NCBI GenBank assembly: GCA_026182355.1
Contig: JAPFBL010000235.1
Span: forward strand, 541,001 to 605,000
DNA length: 64,000 nucleotides
Direction of reading: 5' to 3'
DNA from: Hermatobates lingyangjiaoensis
Taxonomy: Eukaryota > Arthropoda > Insecta > Hemiptera > Hermatobatidae
Of this stretch, positions 11,180 through 21,136 are shown piece by piece; the first letter of the stretch is position 1; the number at the start of each line of letters is the position of its first letter. Both the position numbers and the translations under genes were made by a program. The notes beneath the pieces are model-generated. The model was not told the DNA's origin. It did no database searches and was given only the letters and a program-made list of their open reading frames with translations.

Positions 11180-12127
11180 CAGGAGTGGGCAAACTTTTTG
11201 ACTCGGGAGCCACATTGGCTTCAAAAATGCATCAGGCAAGCTGCAGTGAAGGATTATTCTCAACCCGTTAGCACGATCTCTATTTTTTATTTTTTACCGT
11301 CGTTTTGAATAAATGTAAGAAACAAAAAACAATACCAATAAGAAACTAATTTCCTTTGATGGTGTTAGTGTGAAATATAGTTTTAGTATCTTTGAATGAT
11401 TAAATCTTAGATATTCAAAAAAATCTCATATACCCAATAACACTGATAGAAAAATTCCCTTTTATTAATCTGATAGAATTATTGATTCTGGTTTTAAAAT
11501 TTTTGAAAAATTTTTTTTGTGTTGTTTGCCACCTTAAACAAGGCTCAGTCAGGTGTTCTTTCTATTATTCTAAAATCTGACACCTCTTTAGCACAATGTC
11601 CAATGTGATATTTAACTTTGCAAAATTAACTCTCTGCGAGCTTAATGACAATATTTACTTTTCTGAGTGACTCGAGAAACTCGTTGTATTGAACCTTGTC
11701 AAGGGATTTGAGAGTATTCATGACCTTTTCAACAGTTTTCACATTTTGTCTCCTGACCTCATAAGTAACTTAAATCGAAGCACTAATATATGCACATTAA
11801 TTTCAGAATTTTTTAGATTCAATGTTTTCACCATTTTTACCAAGCATAAATAGCTGGGAAACCACTTCGACAGTTTAACTTCAATTGTTTTGTTTACAAT
11901 TTACAGAAGTAAGATGGGATTTTAATTATACAAAAACATGATTAAGTTGGTTTAAGGTTAACTTAGTTCTCCATTTATTAAAAAAAAAAGTAAAAGCAGA
12001 AAAAAATATGAACCAAAAAATTTAACTCGTGTCTTTGAACTACAAGTCTTGAAGAACTAGCGGGGCTAGATTAAAAAGACCAATATGGGACTGATATGAC
12101 CCGCGGGCCCTAGTGTGTCAACCTCTG
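11180..12127 (+). mobile_element. hAT-like DNA transposon remnant, 948 bp
   Basis: The left end starts CAGGAGTGGGCAAACTTTTT and the reverse complement of the right end starts CAGAGGTTGACACACTAG followed by GGCCCGCGGGTCA. These are the CAG-starting, GGGCC-rich ends common in hAT elements. Inside, the minus strand at 11631-11763 has a clean run of about 44 codons with VRRQNVKTVEKVMNTLKSLD, possibly a transposase scrap; I do not recognise it. No convincing 8-bp target duplication is visible. Confidence 0.6.
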
Positions 12128-12201
12128 CCCAAAACAGTAGTGGTAATCGTCCGACCAGTTTCATGCCAGGCCAACATTGTTGATAAAATATATCTCTAGA
12201 G

Positions 12202-12300
12202 CAGGCATCGGCAACCTGCGGCCCGCGGGCCACATGCAGCCCATCACGAGTTTTTGTGCGGCCCTCGGAGATTATCTGGAGACTATTTAAATACTAAAAA
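12202..12300 (+). mobile_element. hAT-like terminus
   Basis: Starts CAGGCATCGGCAACCTGCGG and continues with GCCCGCGGGCCACATG and TGTGCGGCCC, a typical hAT end. The eight bases before it, CTCTAGAG, fit the nnnTAnnn target pattern. The other end was not found; a (TA)n tract and foldback follow at 12566. Confidence 0.6.
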
Positions 12301-12364
12301 TTCTTTTTCTTTTTGGTTATTAGCAAAAACTCACAGAGGCTTTTGGAAGGAAATTACAACTTTA

Positions 12365-12384
12365 GAGAGAGAGAGAGAGAGCGA
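12365..12384. repeat. (GA)n microsatellite
   Basis: Short GA run inside the hAT-like sequence. Confidence 0.85.
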
Positions 12385-12558
12385 GGTCTATAGCAATAAA
12401 TGTTTTATTTTTTTTTCTTATATTTCGCACTAATCTTTTTAAAATTGTGTTGTTATAATTGTTTACCATAATGAAATAAGACGATGAATAATAATTTTCA
12501 GTATAAGAACAATAAAAAGTTAAATAATCATTGACACATTAATATAGCGCACAGTATG

Positions 12559-12565
<7 letters not shown>

Positions 12566-12591
<26 letters not shown>
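12566..12591. repeat. (TA)n microsatellite
   Basis: TA tract leading into the left arm of a family A foldback. Confidence 0.9.
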
Positions 12592-12592
<1 letters not shown>

Positions 12593-12796
12593 GATTTCAC
12601 ATAAACACGTGAAACAACAATCAATGATCAAACCACAATAAGAAATGGGAAAACAAGACTAAGATCTTTCAACCGTAACAAGCGGTCTTCGTCAGAGTCA
12701 AAAACACAACTGACCGTTGGTTTTTGACTCTGACGAAGACCGCTTGTTACGGTTGAAAGATCTTAGTCTTGTTTTCCCATTTCTTATTGTGGTTTG

Positions 12797-12800
<4 letters not shown>
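12591..12800. mobile_element. Foldback family A, near-perfect copy
   Basis: The left arm starts AAGATTTCACATAAACACG and runs to the inner end near 12700. The right arm carries CTCTGACGAAGACCGC and ends GTGGTTTGATCA at 12800, where a second (TA)n tract begins, so the outer 35 bases of the right arm are missing. The hammerhead-like core on the plus strand is 12730-12759: CTGACGA, one A, stem GACCG/CGGTT with a 7-base loop, GAAAG. Confidence 0.9.

Positions 12801-12848
<48 letters not shown>
12801..12848. repeat. (TA)n microsatellite
   Basis: TA tract directly fused to the right arm of the foldback at 12591-12800. Confidence 0.95.
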
Positions 12849-12852
<4 letters not shown>

Positions 12853-13144
12853 CAGGCAAATAAAAACCAAGTTCTGAGACAATGATAGATATAGCAGCTA
12901 GAAGGCCACAGATATTTCAATCACAGTTAATCATTGTTAAAAAAAAAAAGAAAAACTTTAGACAAAGGATCTTAGATTATTTAAGAGGAATATAATGTTG
13001 TAGCAAGTTATAAATAGAAATCAGTGTTTGATAATTACCTCGGAAACTGTGTTACGATTTATCGATTCATTGAGAAACTTACTGCATAGTGAAAATGTTC
13101 TGCTTAAATATTAACATATTTTTTCCTAACTTTTAATATACCGC

Positions 13145-13400
13145 TACACACTATTCCACAGTAAATTTTCAACTCATCCAAACCCATTTGGTCAAAATCT
13201 TTCTTTACTAGTAATCCCCACAAACCCCCAAAGACAGCTACAACGTCAATGGCCACGTGACCTTCTGTGGTCATAATGATTAAATATAGTTACGGAGTGC
13301 CACCATTAGGTGTCCAGCCGATTTTTGCTAAAAAATCAAACAGATAAAGGACAAACCCTGAAACATAATTACTTCTAAATAGATGAAATTATATACGAAG
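13145..13400 (+). mobile_element. Jockey-type LINE, 3' fragment
   Basis: Shares about 250 bases with 43840-44285 and, inverted, with 22590-23050. Translation shows the conserved end of the Jockey RT region around FSTHPNPFGQNL, followed by the same 3' region (GAGTGCCACCATTAGGTGTCC). Frames are broken. Confidence 0.75.
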
Positions 13401-13907
13401 TAACCAAAAAAAAAACTCTTAATATAAATTTCCTTTAAATTTATTTATTTTCAGACAAAAATGATCAGTCGAAAAATTTAAAATCATGTGATTTCTATTA
13501 ATCTGAGACAAATAGAAGAACGAATTCTGAGACAAAGTAGCAAAAAGGAATGGGTGGGGGTAGGGGAAGCATAGATATTTCAGTCATAGTTGATACGTGT
13601 TAGAAGAACTTCAAAGAGAGTTAGGTAAATGATGTTGGTAGTCTAGTAAAAAGAGTGATATGTGGTTATAGAAAGTCATGAGCACTTTATCAGCACGTGT
13701 TAGTTCTTGGTGACAGTTTGTTAAGGAGATTTTTAGAAAAAGGAATAAATTTTGTACAAAATAGGTCCTAATAATTCCTAAAGATGCTGTGATTTAACCA
13801 TTATAACTGAGTCAACGTGTCACGGATCGGAATGTGTCTATTTTATAGTCTCTAAAGTATGAGTAGTGTAGTAATGATTATTTATTAAAAAAATTGAAGA
13901 AACTTAC
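13401..13907. other. Intron 4, exon-proximal part
   Basis: AT-rich intron next to the exon 4 donor; nothing recognised. Confidence 0.55.
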
Positions 13908-14056
13908 GAGGCCGAAGAAGATGCAGAATAACTGAATGACGTCTGTGTACGCCACACTGTAGAGGCCACCAAAAAGTGTGTAAAACACGGCAATACAGGA
14001 ACTTAGTATGACAGAGGTTCGATGGTCCATGTCAATAATGACACTCAGTGTAGCTC
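13908..14056 (-). CDS. SLC5A7: Choline transporter exon 4
   Basis: A 149-base exon with a TCCAG acceptor (from 14057) and GTAAGT donor (13902-13907). It completes the split Gly144 and encodes up to residue 193: [20 protein letters not shown] and then [29 protein letters not shown]. The human protein reads ATISVIIDVDVNISVIVSAL and [26 protein letters not shown]. [13 protein letters not shown] is the SLC5 signature region that contributes to the Na+ site. Phase 1 in, phase 0 out. Confidence 0.97.
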
Positions 14057-14132
14057 CTGGAATAAAAACAAAAAAATGCATTAGTATAAAGGTGAATGAT
14101 GAGCGTTATCGGAATGAAGTAAATGTGAATAC
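14057..14132 (-). other. Short intron between exons 3 and 4
   Basis: A 76-base intron with GTATTC donor and TCCAG acceptor; reading through it gives an in-frame stop, so it must be removed. Confidence 0.9.
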
Positions 14133-14288
14133 CTAAAGCTGCAAGTATACCAGCAGCCCAGAAGACTTCCCCACAGAGCGCTGGCAGAAACAGAAGGCCT
14201 CCCATCCTCTCACCAAACGCATCTTGAAGAGGGTCTAACATAGTAACGTAGCCTTGTCTTCTCATTTCATTTGCAAAGAAAATGCCAC
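14133..14288 (-). CDS. SLC5A7: Choline transporter exon 3
   Basis: A 156-base exon, phase 1 on both sides, with a GCTCAG acceptor and GTATTC donor. It encodes residues 92-143: [20 protein letters not shown], then the [10 protein letters not shown] loop and [21 protein letters not shown]. The human counterpart is [20 protein letters not shown] and [21 protein letters not shown]. Trp135 aligns with human Trp141, one of the aromatic residues I recall around bound choline. Confidence 0.97.
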
Positions 14289-14461
14289 CTGAGCACAAAA
14301 CATAAATAAATTAGAAAAAAATGGTCTGACATTCTAGCCACCTTTCATTTATTTCAATATAAAATATGTATTTGAACAAATTATCATTATTAAACTATTC
14401 AAGCGTAGCACAACTTGTATGTACATTATTAAGTAAAATATGAAGTATAAATAATCTTGAT

Positions 14462-14713
14462 AATTTAGAGGTCAAATAAGCTCAGTGGAAACATTCTCGC
14501 CTTTGGACTGGTTGATCTGGAATTCAATACCCATTCAGGCTGTAGATTTATTTTTGTGGAAGGTGAACAGCCAAAGAGTTCCAAGCCAATACAATGATAT
14601 TTACTCTTTAAAGAGTAAATATTCCTTTGTGTGGTATCACAAAGGGCAATGTTCGGCCTTTGGGTGTTCTTTTGTGGGAGACTACCACTGCGTCCTAACC
14701 TAACCTAACCTCT
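14462..14713 (+). mobile_element. tRNA-derived SINE with CCTAA tail
   Basis: Degenerate A box (ATAAGCTCAGTGGAAACA) and B box (TGGAATTCAATACCCATTC) spaced as in other copies. The tail from about 14660 contains GGCCTTTGGGTGTTC, ends with three CCTAA units at 14694-14711, and shares its tail with the 954 copy. An internal palindrome, ATTTACTCTTTAAAGAGTAAAT, lies at 14599-14620. Confidence 0.7.
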
Positions 14714-15581
14714 CCAAAGCCCGCCTAGGGCAGTTAGCCATTTAACATCAAGCCTCCCAGTATCATATTGTGGAATCTGTAGGAAGATCTTCAAGGTCAG
14801 AGCATATAAGGAGATGACTTCCTACCAACTAAAGTTGGATTTTATTAAACTAGACAAGGCAATATAAGAGGAACTGTCCATGTAACTATCAATATCTCTT
14901 AACATAACACTGGTTCAACAGCTTTAAATTTGAACCCTACAAATTTGATTTATGTAATAAAAAAAAAAAGAGTTATTAAATTCTCCTGAAATAATCAATA
15001 AGGTTCTTTCTATAAAAAAAATATTTTTAGATATTCACTTATAGATAGATACTGTAAAAGGTTATTTGGAGAATTGAGTAAAAAGTTGATTGAGGTATGC
15101 TTATCTGGATGATTGAGGCTATAATGGCATATTTTTGTTATCTATTAAATTAGGGCTTCCCTCGTTTTTTTCTAACGTATCTCTTGATTAGATTTCTCTT
15201 TTATAAGTACCCATCCATTCATTAAGCCCTTCCTGATTTTTTTTTAAAGTTTACTACGATAGTCAAGTAATTGAATGATTCATGATTTTGTTAGTAAAAG
15301 TCTACTTATCGTAGAGCAGAGTAGACCCAGAGCAGAGGTGGTTAGGATAAAATAAACATGTTTACTTAAAGTCTCTAATCAAATCAAAGAGAAGGCACAG
15401 CACTCCGGCCAAGTGATGTGAAAAAACACTGTTATCTTTTTATCAAACTTTCGTTGTTCCCATACCATCATTTCCATTTTGTAATAGAATTTCGTAATCT
15501 AAGATCATTCTCTTAAATATATTGCTTCACGAATACAACTATGAAGCGAATAAATTTATAATTTATATATACCTATATAAC
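14714..15581. other. Intron 2, nothing recognised
   Basis: AT-rich DNA; a GC-richer stretch at 14714-14800 is probably more SINE-linked sequence. Confidence 0.45.
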
Positions 15582-15860
15582 CAATTAAATGAAACGATTC
15601 CACGAACTAAATAAACTATATTGACACAAAGAACACACAGAAATGAAACAGAAACTCACTACTATATTTTGATGTCCTCGTCATCGGGAAGATAGAAACG
15701 AGTCACTCCGCAGGCAGACAACGATTGTCTGCAAATTGTCGGTAGTTGTTGTCTGCCTGCGGAGCGACTCGTTTCTATCTTCCTGATGACGAGGACATCA
15801 AAATATAGTAGTGAGTTTCTGTTTCATTTCTGAGTGTTCTTTGTGTCAATATGGTTTATA
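15582..15860. mobile_element. Foldback family B
   Basis: Arms of about 115 bases meet near 15735 around a short TGTCTGCAAATTGTCGG-like centre. The right arm has TCCTGATGACGAGGACATC and then AAAATATAG, a hammerhead-like motif with the GAAA changed to AAAA in this copy. The outer ends include CCACGAACTAAATAAACTA and TTGTGTCAATATGG. Relatives are at 63074 (diverged) and single half-arms at 1425 and 2158. A short TA tract follows. Confidence 0.85.
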
Positions 15861-16127
15861 TATATATATATAAAGTAAATATTAAGTGTGTTAATGAACA
15901 AATTAAGTGTGTTGAACAATATAAAATTACTAATCATATTTTCATTATTTTATATTTGAGAAATATTGTTAATTGATATTATTATTACATAGAGAAGGCA
16001 ATGGAAATATCGTGGTTTACATGCCCTACATAAAGGTACGAACCCATAAAGGAAAGTCTGATGGCAAACAGAAAAATTATCTGAAAAGAAGAGAAATATC
16101 AGTACAGAAGACCACCACATTTGTGAA

Positions 16128-16275
16128 AAATAAAGCCTAACCTGAATAAATGTGATAAACGGTTGCAGGTTAGTGATCTTGAAGAAAAGAGGGTGTTTCA
16201 GTTGGTTTTTGAGCCCAGCATTATGTGTGTAAATGTATTTACCTCCTTCCCCCTCCCCCACCAATAATAATAATA
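16128..16275 (+). repeat. Short interspersed repeat, first tandem copy
   Basis: Runs from AAACGGTTGCAGGTTAGTG through GAAAAGAGGGTGTTTCAG to GAGCCCAGCATTATGTG and ATGTATTTACCTCC, followed by (AAT)n. A second copy follows at 16276. A third, inverted, is at 38245-38385 next to the choline-transporter start exon, and partial copies lie at 16640 and 19590. Confidence 0.75.
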
Positions 16276-16622
16276 ATATTGTTAACGGTTCAAGGCTAGT
16301 TGCCTAGAAGAAAAGAGAGTTTTAGTTGTTATTCTGGTACAACTGGGAGCCCAGCATTATGTGCGTAAATGCATTTCACCTTCTTACCCAAAAGAAAGAA
16401 AAATATTATTATTATTATTATCTTTCACTAAACCTTCACATAGTAGTTTCAACATCAAAAGTTTTTCACATTGATCTCAACTTTTTTTTAGTCATTTAAT
16501 AATTTATTCTATTTAGTAATTCATGGTCTAAATCAAAAAATGGTTTACATTAATTGATTTATTATATGAAATCATGTTGATTTCTGATTGTTTCAGACAA
16601 TGATAAACATCGCAGGAGTTGT
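16276..16622 (+). pseudogene. Inverted, decayed copy of the transporter's start-exon boundary
   Basis: On the strand opposite to the gene and inside its own intron 2. The last 73 bases (16550-16622) match the end of the 5' intron and start of exon 1 with about four mismatches and one 2-base indel. They include the T-rich tract, TTTCAG acceptor, ATG at 16600-16602 and codons for MINIAGV. After V the frame reads V-L-stop, so no protein follows. Similarity continues more weakly upstream: CTTTCACTAAACCTTCACAT against CTCTCTGACCTTCACGTACT, and the short repeat at 16276 against 38245-38385. The whole block of about 340 bases is therefore an old inverted duplication of 38053-38385. Confidence 0.85.
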
Positions 16623-16674
16623 ATTATAGTTGGTTTAATCCACACTTTATACATTCATAAATGTATTTCACCTC

Positions 16675-16678
<4 letters not shown>

Positions 16679-16708
<30 letters not shown>
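16679..16708. repeat. (TA)n microsatellite
   Basis: TA tract leading into a family C foldback arm. Confidence 0.9.
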
Positions 16709-16711
<3 letters not shown>

Positions 16712-16840
16712 AATTCAAAACGAAGGAAATACACAGAAAGACACAGACATAACTCACATCAATATTTCGACCATCGTCATCATTAGGAGAGTGAAGAGCG
16801 AAGAGTCCCGCAGGAAGGCAGGGCGGTGACTCAGTTTAGT

Positions 16841-16842
<2 letters not shown>
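16709..16842 (-). mobile_element. Single arm of foldback family C
   Basis: Matches the left arm of the family C unit at 38992-39255: GAAATACACAGAAAGACACAG, AATATTTCGACCATCGTC, then AGTCCCGCAGGAAGGCAG. On the minus strand the hammerhead-like order is CTAATGA, hairpin, then GGTCGAAAT. The partner arm is missing and a TA tract takes its place. Confidence 0.75.
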
Positions 16843-16844
<2 letters not shown>

Positions 16845-16888
<44 letters not shown>

Positions 16889-16900
16889 ATTATTATTATT
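16845..16900. repeat. (TA)n and (ATT)n tract
   Basis: TA run merging into ATT units. Confidence 0.9.
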
Positions 16901-17761
16901 TTAACGTTGCCAAGAGTTTGAAAACATTTTTATGCACTGTGTCATGTGTTATGTTATAATTCATTCTTTTTGATACCAACTTTAAAAGAGGGTTAAATAT
17001 AAGATCTTACCAACAGTTACAGAAGGTTTTCTTCAATTATGTAAAGAATTAGAAAGCTTTGCTGAGTTTACTGAACCTGTTGTAGGAAAATCTTTAAAAT
17101 TGCATAACACGTCTTCAGAAGTTTCTTCTTTATCTAAGCCCATTTAATTTTGAATTAATGTTAAATTAGTGTGTGGTAAACAAGAAAGATAATTCTTAAT
17201 CTTTGTATATAGGGTTCTATAAAGATTCGTTTTCATTGTAAATTAATTTAGTGAACTCATTTAGAAGGAAGGAAATGTATACTTTATTAATGAAAAGCAG
17301 CAACATTGTTTAAATAATTTGCATATAATTTCATTATAAATCTCTGAGATAACATCTTTACTACAAGGTATATGATTCAAATCAGAATATTAATTCATAA
17401 TACTCCTCTGGTATAATTCTATTAAATAATCATTGAAAACAAACAGCTGCATTCTGCTTTACAGTGATAATTAGTTTTATATCTTGCAATGATAAATCAA
17501 ACATGCATTAGACTGAATGATTTGATTCTAGGTTTTATGCGAAAGCCTGGGTGATTCAGTATAAAGTTTAACTGAATTACGAAAAAGGTTGCTTTATAGT
17601 AGATATCATTTAGTCAAATTGCTTTACCTAATTGTGTTTATGGAACTATTTTACATGATACCTTCTCTCTAAAAATCGCTAATATTAGATCACTTTCTTT
17701 AGAGTTTTATCTGAAAATGTTATCTTTTTTAATTTACTCAAAAGACAGTTTCACAGTAGCT
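16901..17761. other. Intron 2, nothing recognised
   Basis: AT-rich; no supportable feature. Confidence 0.5.
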
Positions 17762-18084
17762 TTAGATTAGGTTAGGTTGCAGGCAGCGGCAGTTCCAAGA
17801 GAAGACACATAGACCATATATTAACCCTTTGGGATACAATGCAATGTAAATTCTACATAAAGTTGTAAATTTTGCCTAACTCAAATGTCTTTAAAGTAAG
17901 GTTCTTTAACGAGTACCTGACATCATATAGGCTCTGCACCGACACTTTAACGTCCTCTCTGAGGGACAACGTGCTAAGATTTATACATGTCCAGCGTGAT
18001 TAAATCGAGGTCCAGAGTGGCTATTGAACCCAGAATCTACCAGTCCTGATGAGAGCACGTTGCCATTGGGCTACTCTGGCTATT
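17762..18084 (-). mobile_element. tRNA-derived SINE, near full length
   Basis: Reverse orientation: the tRNA-like head is at the right (B box complement GGCTATTGAACCCAGAATC near 18019-18037; A box complement CCATTGGGCTACTCTGG). The body has TTTTGCCTAACTCAAATG and AACGAGTACCTGACATC. The 3' end at the left is GATTAGGTTAGGTTGC, i.e. CCTAA units again when read on the element's strand. Confidence 0.85.
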
Positions 18085-18835
18085 TACAGTAGCTTTAAGT
18101 TTTCTGTTGGAGATCGTCAAAACTTTGTAACACAAACTTTAGAAAATTTTAAAAATCTATGCAAATATGTATTTTTTTTATTGTTTAAACCGATCCCCTA
18201 GCGGGGATCAAAATCTAAGTGTTTTTTTTCTTTATCAGGAAATAATTCAACATTTTGAATCCAGATGCCGCGATTTATTTTTCACAAAGCGCTAATTACA
18301 ATCATATCATCCTCAAATACAATTCCATGTTATTTTAGGCAACAGTTCTTTCTTGTTAAAACAAAATGACAAATTTTTTAAAGATATAAACTCAAATATT
18401 GGACGAAATATCTTTTGGCACGAGCCTTCACTGATGCTTTCTTTCTCACCAGTGGCTCTCTATTGTCTTCAAAACGCCCCCACGGGGGTAATATCACTCT
18501 TGTTGTAGGTGGCATACAATATATCTTTTATGCATACTAGCATGAACAGTTCTGCTTTTATCTCATTCTTACTTTGGGTTTCTTTCTAAATTGTGTTTGT
18601 TTAACGATCACTATTGAAGCAACAAAAATTGTTTTTTAACTTAATAGTATAAAAAACTGTTAAGCAACTTTCTTTAGAAATATTCACAATTTATTAGTAC
18701 CTCTTTATTGGCTATATTATTATTAATGTATAGTATTTCATAATAAGAAAACGTTAATAAGTAATAGGACGAGTTATACACTTCCCTATATTTTTCTTTA
18801 AAACTAATTTTGGTCTCATTAAATAATATATTAAA
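18085..18835. other. Intron 2, with one small palindrome
   Basis: Nothing recognised apart from GATCCCC and GGGGATC around TAGC at about 18191-18208, a 7-bp-arm hairpin, and an AT-rich background. Confidence 0.5.
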
Positions 18836-18939
18836 ACTGGCATGGGCAATCTTTTGTAAACTGGGGGCCTCGTTATATAATTTCCAAGTGACCGCTGACC
18901 GTATGGGAATGCCTTTGATATTAGAATACATAGAGCTTT

Positions 18940-19116
18940 TATATTATTATTGAAATTTACAGCAGCTTCTCCACTCATTATTTCAGTGTTCGTGGCCTCA
19001 ATCTTTCGGGTAATTTTCCTTTTGTCCGGCTGTTGTTTCCATAGCATCAGTTCAAGAGATATCGTTGTGGTTTGAATTATACGAGCTTTCGGCTATTGAA
19101 ACATCGGCCATCATAA
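18940..19116 (-). mobile_element. Penelope-like N-terminal fragment after a hammerhead-like core
   Basis: On the minus strand a hammerhead-like motif (19084-19116: TTATGAT, stem GGC/GCC, GAAAGC) is followed by a frame from 19047. It reads LWKQQPDKRKITRKIEATNT, then EIMSGEAAVNFN. The same block, RKIEA...AEAA..FN, recurs at 19144, 23220, 27927, 28210 and 34141, and is continuous with LLPKYTNIY in other copies. I take it as the N-terminal part of the PLE protein, ahead of the reverse transcriptase. Confidence 0.6.
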
Positions 19117-19143
19117 GGTAGAACATGGCTTGTATTTGAAGCC

Positions 19144-19233
19144 ACCAGTACTAAAATGGTGAGTGCAGAAGCTACTGCAAATTTTAATTATACATGTTTA
19201 AGAGAATACCTGCTTCCAAATTATACCTCTATC
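19144..19233 (+). mobile_element. Penelope-like N-terminal fragment
   Basis: Thirty clean codons: TSTKMVSAEATANFNYTCLR, then EYLLPNYTSI. It aligns to AEAAAYFNSICLQEDLLPIY at 28210. The coding run ends exactly where the left arm of a family A foldback starts (19232). Confidence 0.65.
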
Positions 19234-19721
19234 AATGATCAAACCACTGTATGAAATGAAAAAAAAAAGACTAAGATCTTTCAACCGTAACAAGCGGTCT
19301 TCGTCAGAGTCAAAAGCCCAATTCAACCCAACTCAGTTAACACAATCAAACGAACTACTCTATAAAAATTAAAATTAAAAAAAAAAGGTTGAAAGCACTA
19401 CTTGTGGTAGGTCTCTTCCAAACTGACACCCAACCGACCCTTCTGGGTAATGTGTGCCTCATCATCTAAGTCCCCCAGCACACAATAAAGGGGCAGCGAG
19501 GTTTGGAGGCAGGTGGTGTTTTAGTCGGCACACTGGCTTGCCAGGAGTCCGACACTCCCAATCTGAGGGTGAATCCGAGCACACTCAATTGGGGTGCATA
19601 AAGCATTTCACCACCGTCATCCTTTGCCACAAAAAATAAAAAGGGATGAAAGATCTGATTCTTTTTTTTTCCATTTCATTTTGTGGTTTGATAATTGATT
19701 ACGCGTATATGTGAAATCTTG
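19232..19721. mobile_element. Foldback family A split by a GC-rich insert
   Basis: Left arm 19232-19345 and right arm 19650-19721 belong to family A (ATCAATGATCAAACC; right end TATGTGAAATCTTG). The inner part of the right arm is missing. The centre, 19395-19640, is GC-rich: AGGTTTGGAGGCAGGTGG, CAGGAGTCCGACACTCCC, and at its end GGGGTGCATAAAGCATTTC, which resembles the short repeat at 16276. Confidence 0.7.
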
Positions 19722-20894
19722 TATTTATACCTCTATTTATAGAGAAGTACATATTGTGTGCTATATTAACGTGTTAACAGTCACTTAAGTTTTTTTATTT
19801 TTAAAATGTAAATTATTATTCATATCTCATTCTCTCATATTGATAATGAATCGCAATCTCCAAAAGGTTAATAGAGTCAGATAGAAAAAAACTAAAGCAT
19901 TTGTTTCTGTTAGTCTTTTCTCTCTCTCTCCGATGTTGTAATTTTCTTTCAAAAGTTTTGGTGAGCTTTTATTAGCATAGGAATTTTTAATTTTAAGATA
20001 GAATTGCAGATAATTTCCGAGGGTAGCAGAAAAATACGCGTTAGGCCGCATTTGGACCGCGAGCCACAGGTTGGCCATTTCGTTATGAGAATAATAATTA
20101 CAGGTATAGGTATCTTTTAGGTAGATAATTGTCAATAAATAAAAGGCAATCAAACATATGACCTTTAGCAAAGGCCAGTAATAGTAGGAAATAGTAGGAA
20201 TTTACTACAAATTAAAAATAAAAAGAAAATACTTTGCGACGAGAAATTATCATTCTCTTTAAATCGATTGACTATAAATTTATAATTGGATCCTAACCAG
20301 ATAATTGTACCATACTTTTCACCTTTTAAAGTACTTTTTTTTTATAGATTTATCGACATTTTTAAATCAAAGAGATTGAATGTAAAGAGGATTAAAAATT
20401 AGATTGAAACGTGATGTTGAAAGAAATGGTAAACGGGTACTAACAAACTGAACGAAGGTCTTTTAAACTTTAAAGAAAAAGCAATGGAAACAGGGGTAGA
20501 ATATTCTAAGAAATTCTAACTGAAGCAATTACTCATCAGCCAAATAGAGTGACAGACAAAGATTAAAATTGCTTTTGCGATTGAATCATTTAAATAATTT
20601 CTGTTTCTCTCATCATGAGGAATACTTCATCACAATTGCAATTAAATGAACTAAAGGTGTACAAATTGTGGTTTGATCAGTTTCCAACATAAGAAAATGA
20701 CGAATGGAATGTTAAATTCATAATGACGAAAAGATAGGTAGTATTAATAATATTCAATGATATAGTTTTTAAGTTTTCTTTTAGAGTATACATTATAATT
20801 TATATATTTTAATGAACAAATACGTTCTGATCATACAGTTTCAGCTATTTTCTCAATGAAAGAAAAAAATTACAAGAAACTTAATCGAGGTTAT
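19722..20894. other. Intron 2, mostly featureless
   Basis: Apart from the possible hAT terminus near 20040-20083, nothing is recognised. The 114-residue frame at 19827-20171 overlaps that terminus and has no family features. Confidence 0.45.
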
Positions 20895-21136
20895 GGCATC
20901 AAACAGGTCCGTAGAGGACCTACGGGTTAGCGTCCTCTCTCCGTGCTCAGATTTTTTCATTCTTGAAGTGAAATAATCAAGTGGATATTGAAACTTGGGT
21001 TGAGTGGGCTAGAGAGTGTTTGGAACTGGATGAAATACTCTCTCATCCAGTAAGTAAATAGTAAGTAAATTAACAAACTGGAGAGTGTTTGGACTTCATT
21101 TACCAGTCCAGAGGCAAGTATGGTGACCTGGCCTCC
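20895..21136 (-). mobile_element. tRNA-derived SINE, diverged
   Basis: Reverse copy with TACGGGTTAGCGTCCTCTC and CCGTGCTCAGATTTTTTCA in the body and a head ending ACCAGTCCAGAGGCAAG and GACCTGGCC. It contains an internal near-duplication (AGAGAGTGTTTGG and GGAGAGTGTTTGG about 70 bases apart). Confidence 0.7.

Larger units (their letters stand above)
18838..20083. mobile_element. Possible hAT-like element with nested insertions
   Basis: The left end, CTGGCATGGGCAATCTTTTG followed by AAACTGGGGGCC, and the right end, whose complement reads GAAATGGCCAACCTGTGGCT followed by CGCGGTCCAAATGCGGCC, look like the two ends of a SPIN/hAT-type element. Between them lie Penelope fragments and a family A foldback. 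No target duplication is seen, so the two ends may be unrelated. Confidence 0.35.

Noticed and set aside
14694..14713. Interstitial telomere repeat
   Set aside because: Only three units, and they sit at the end of a SINE, as in another copy; better explained as the SINE tail.
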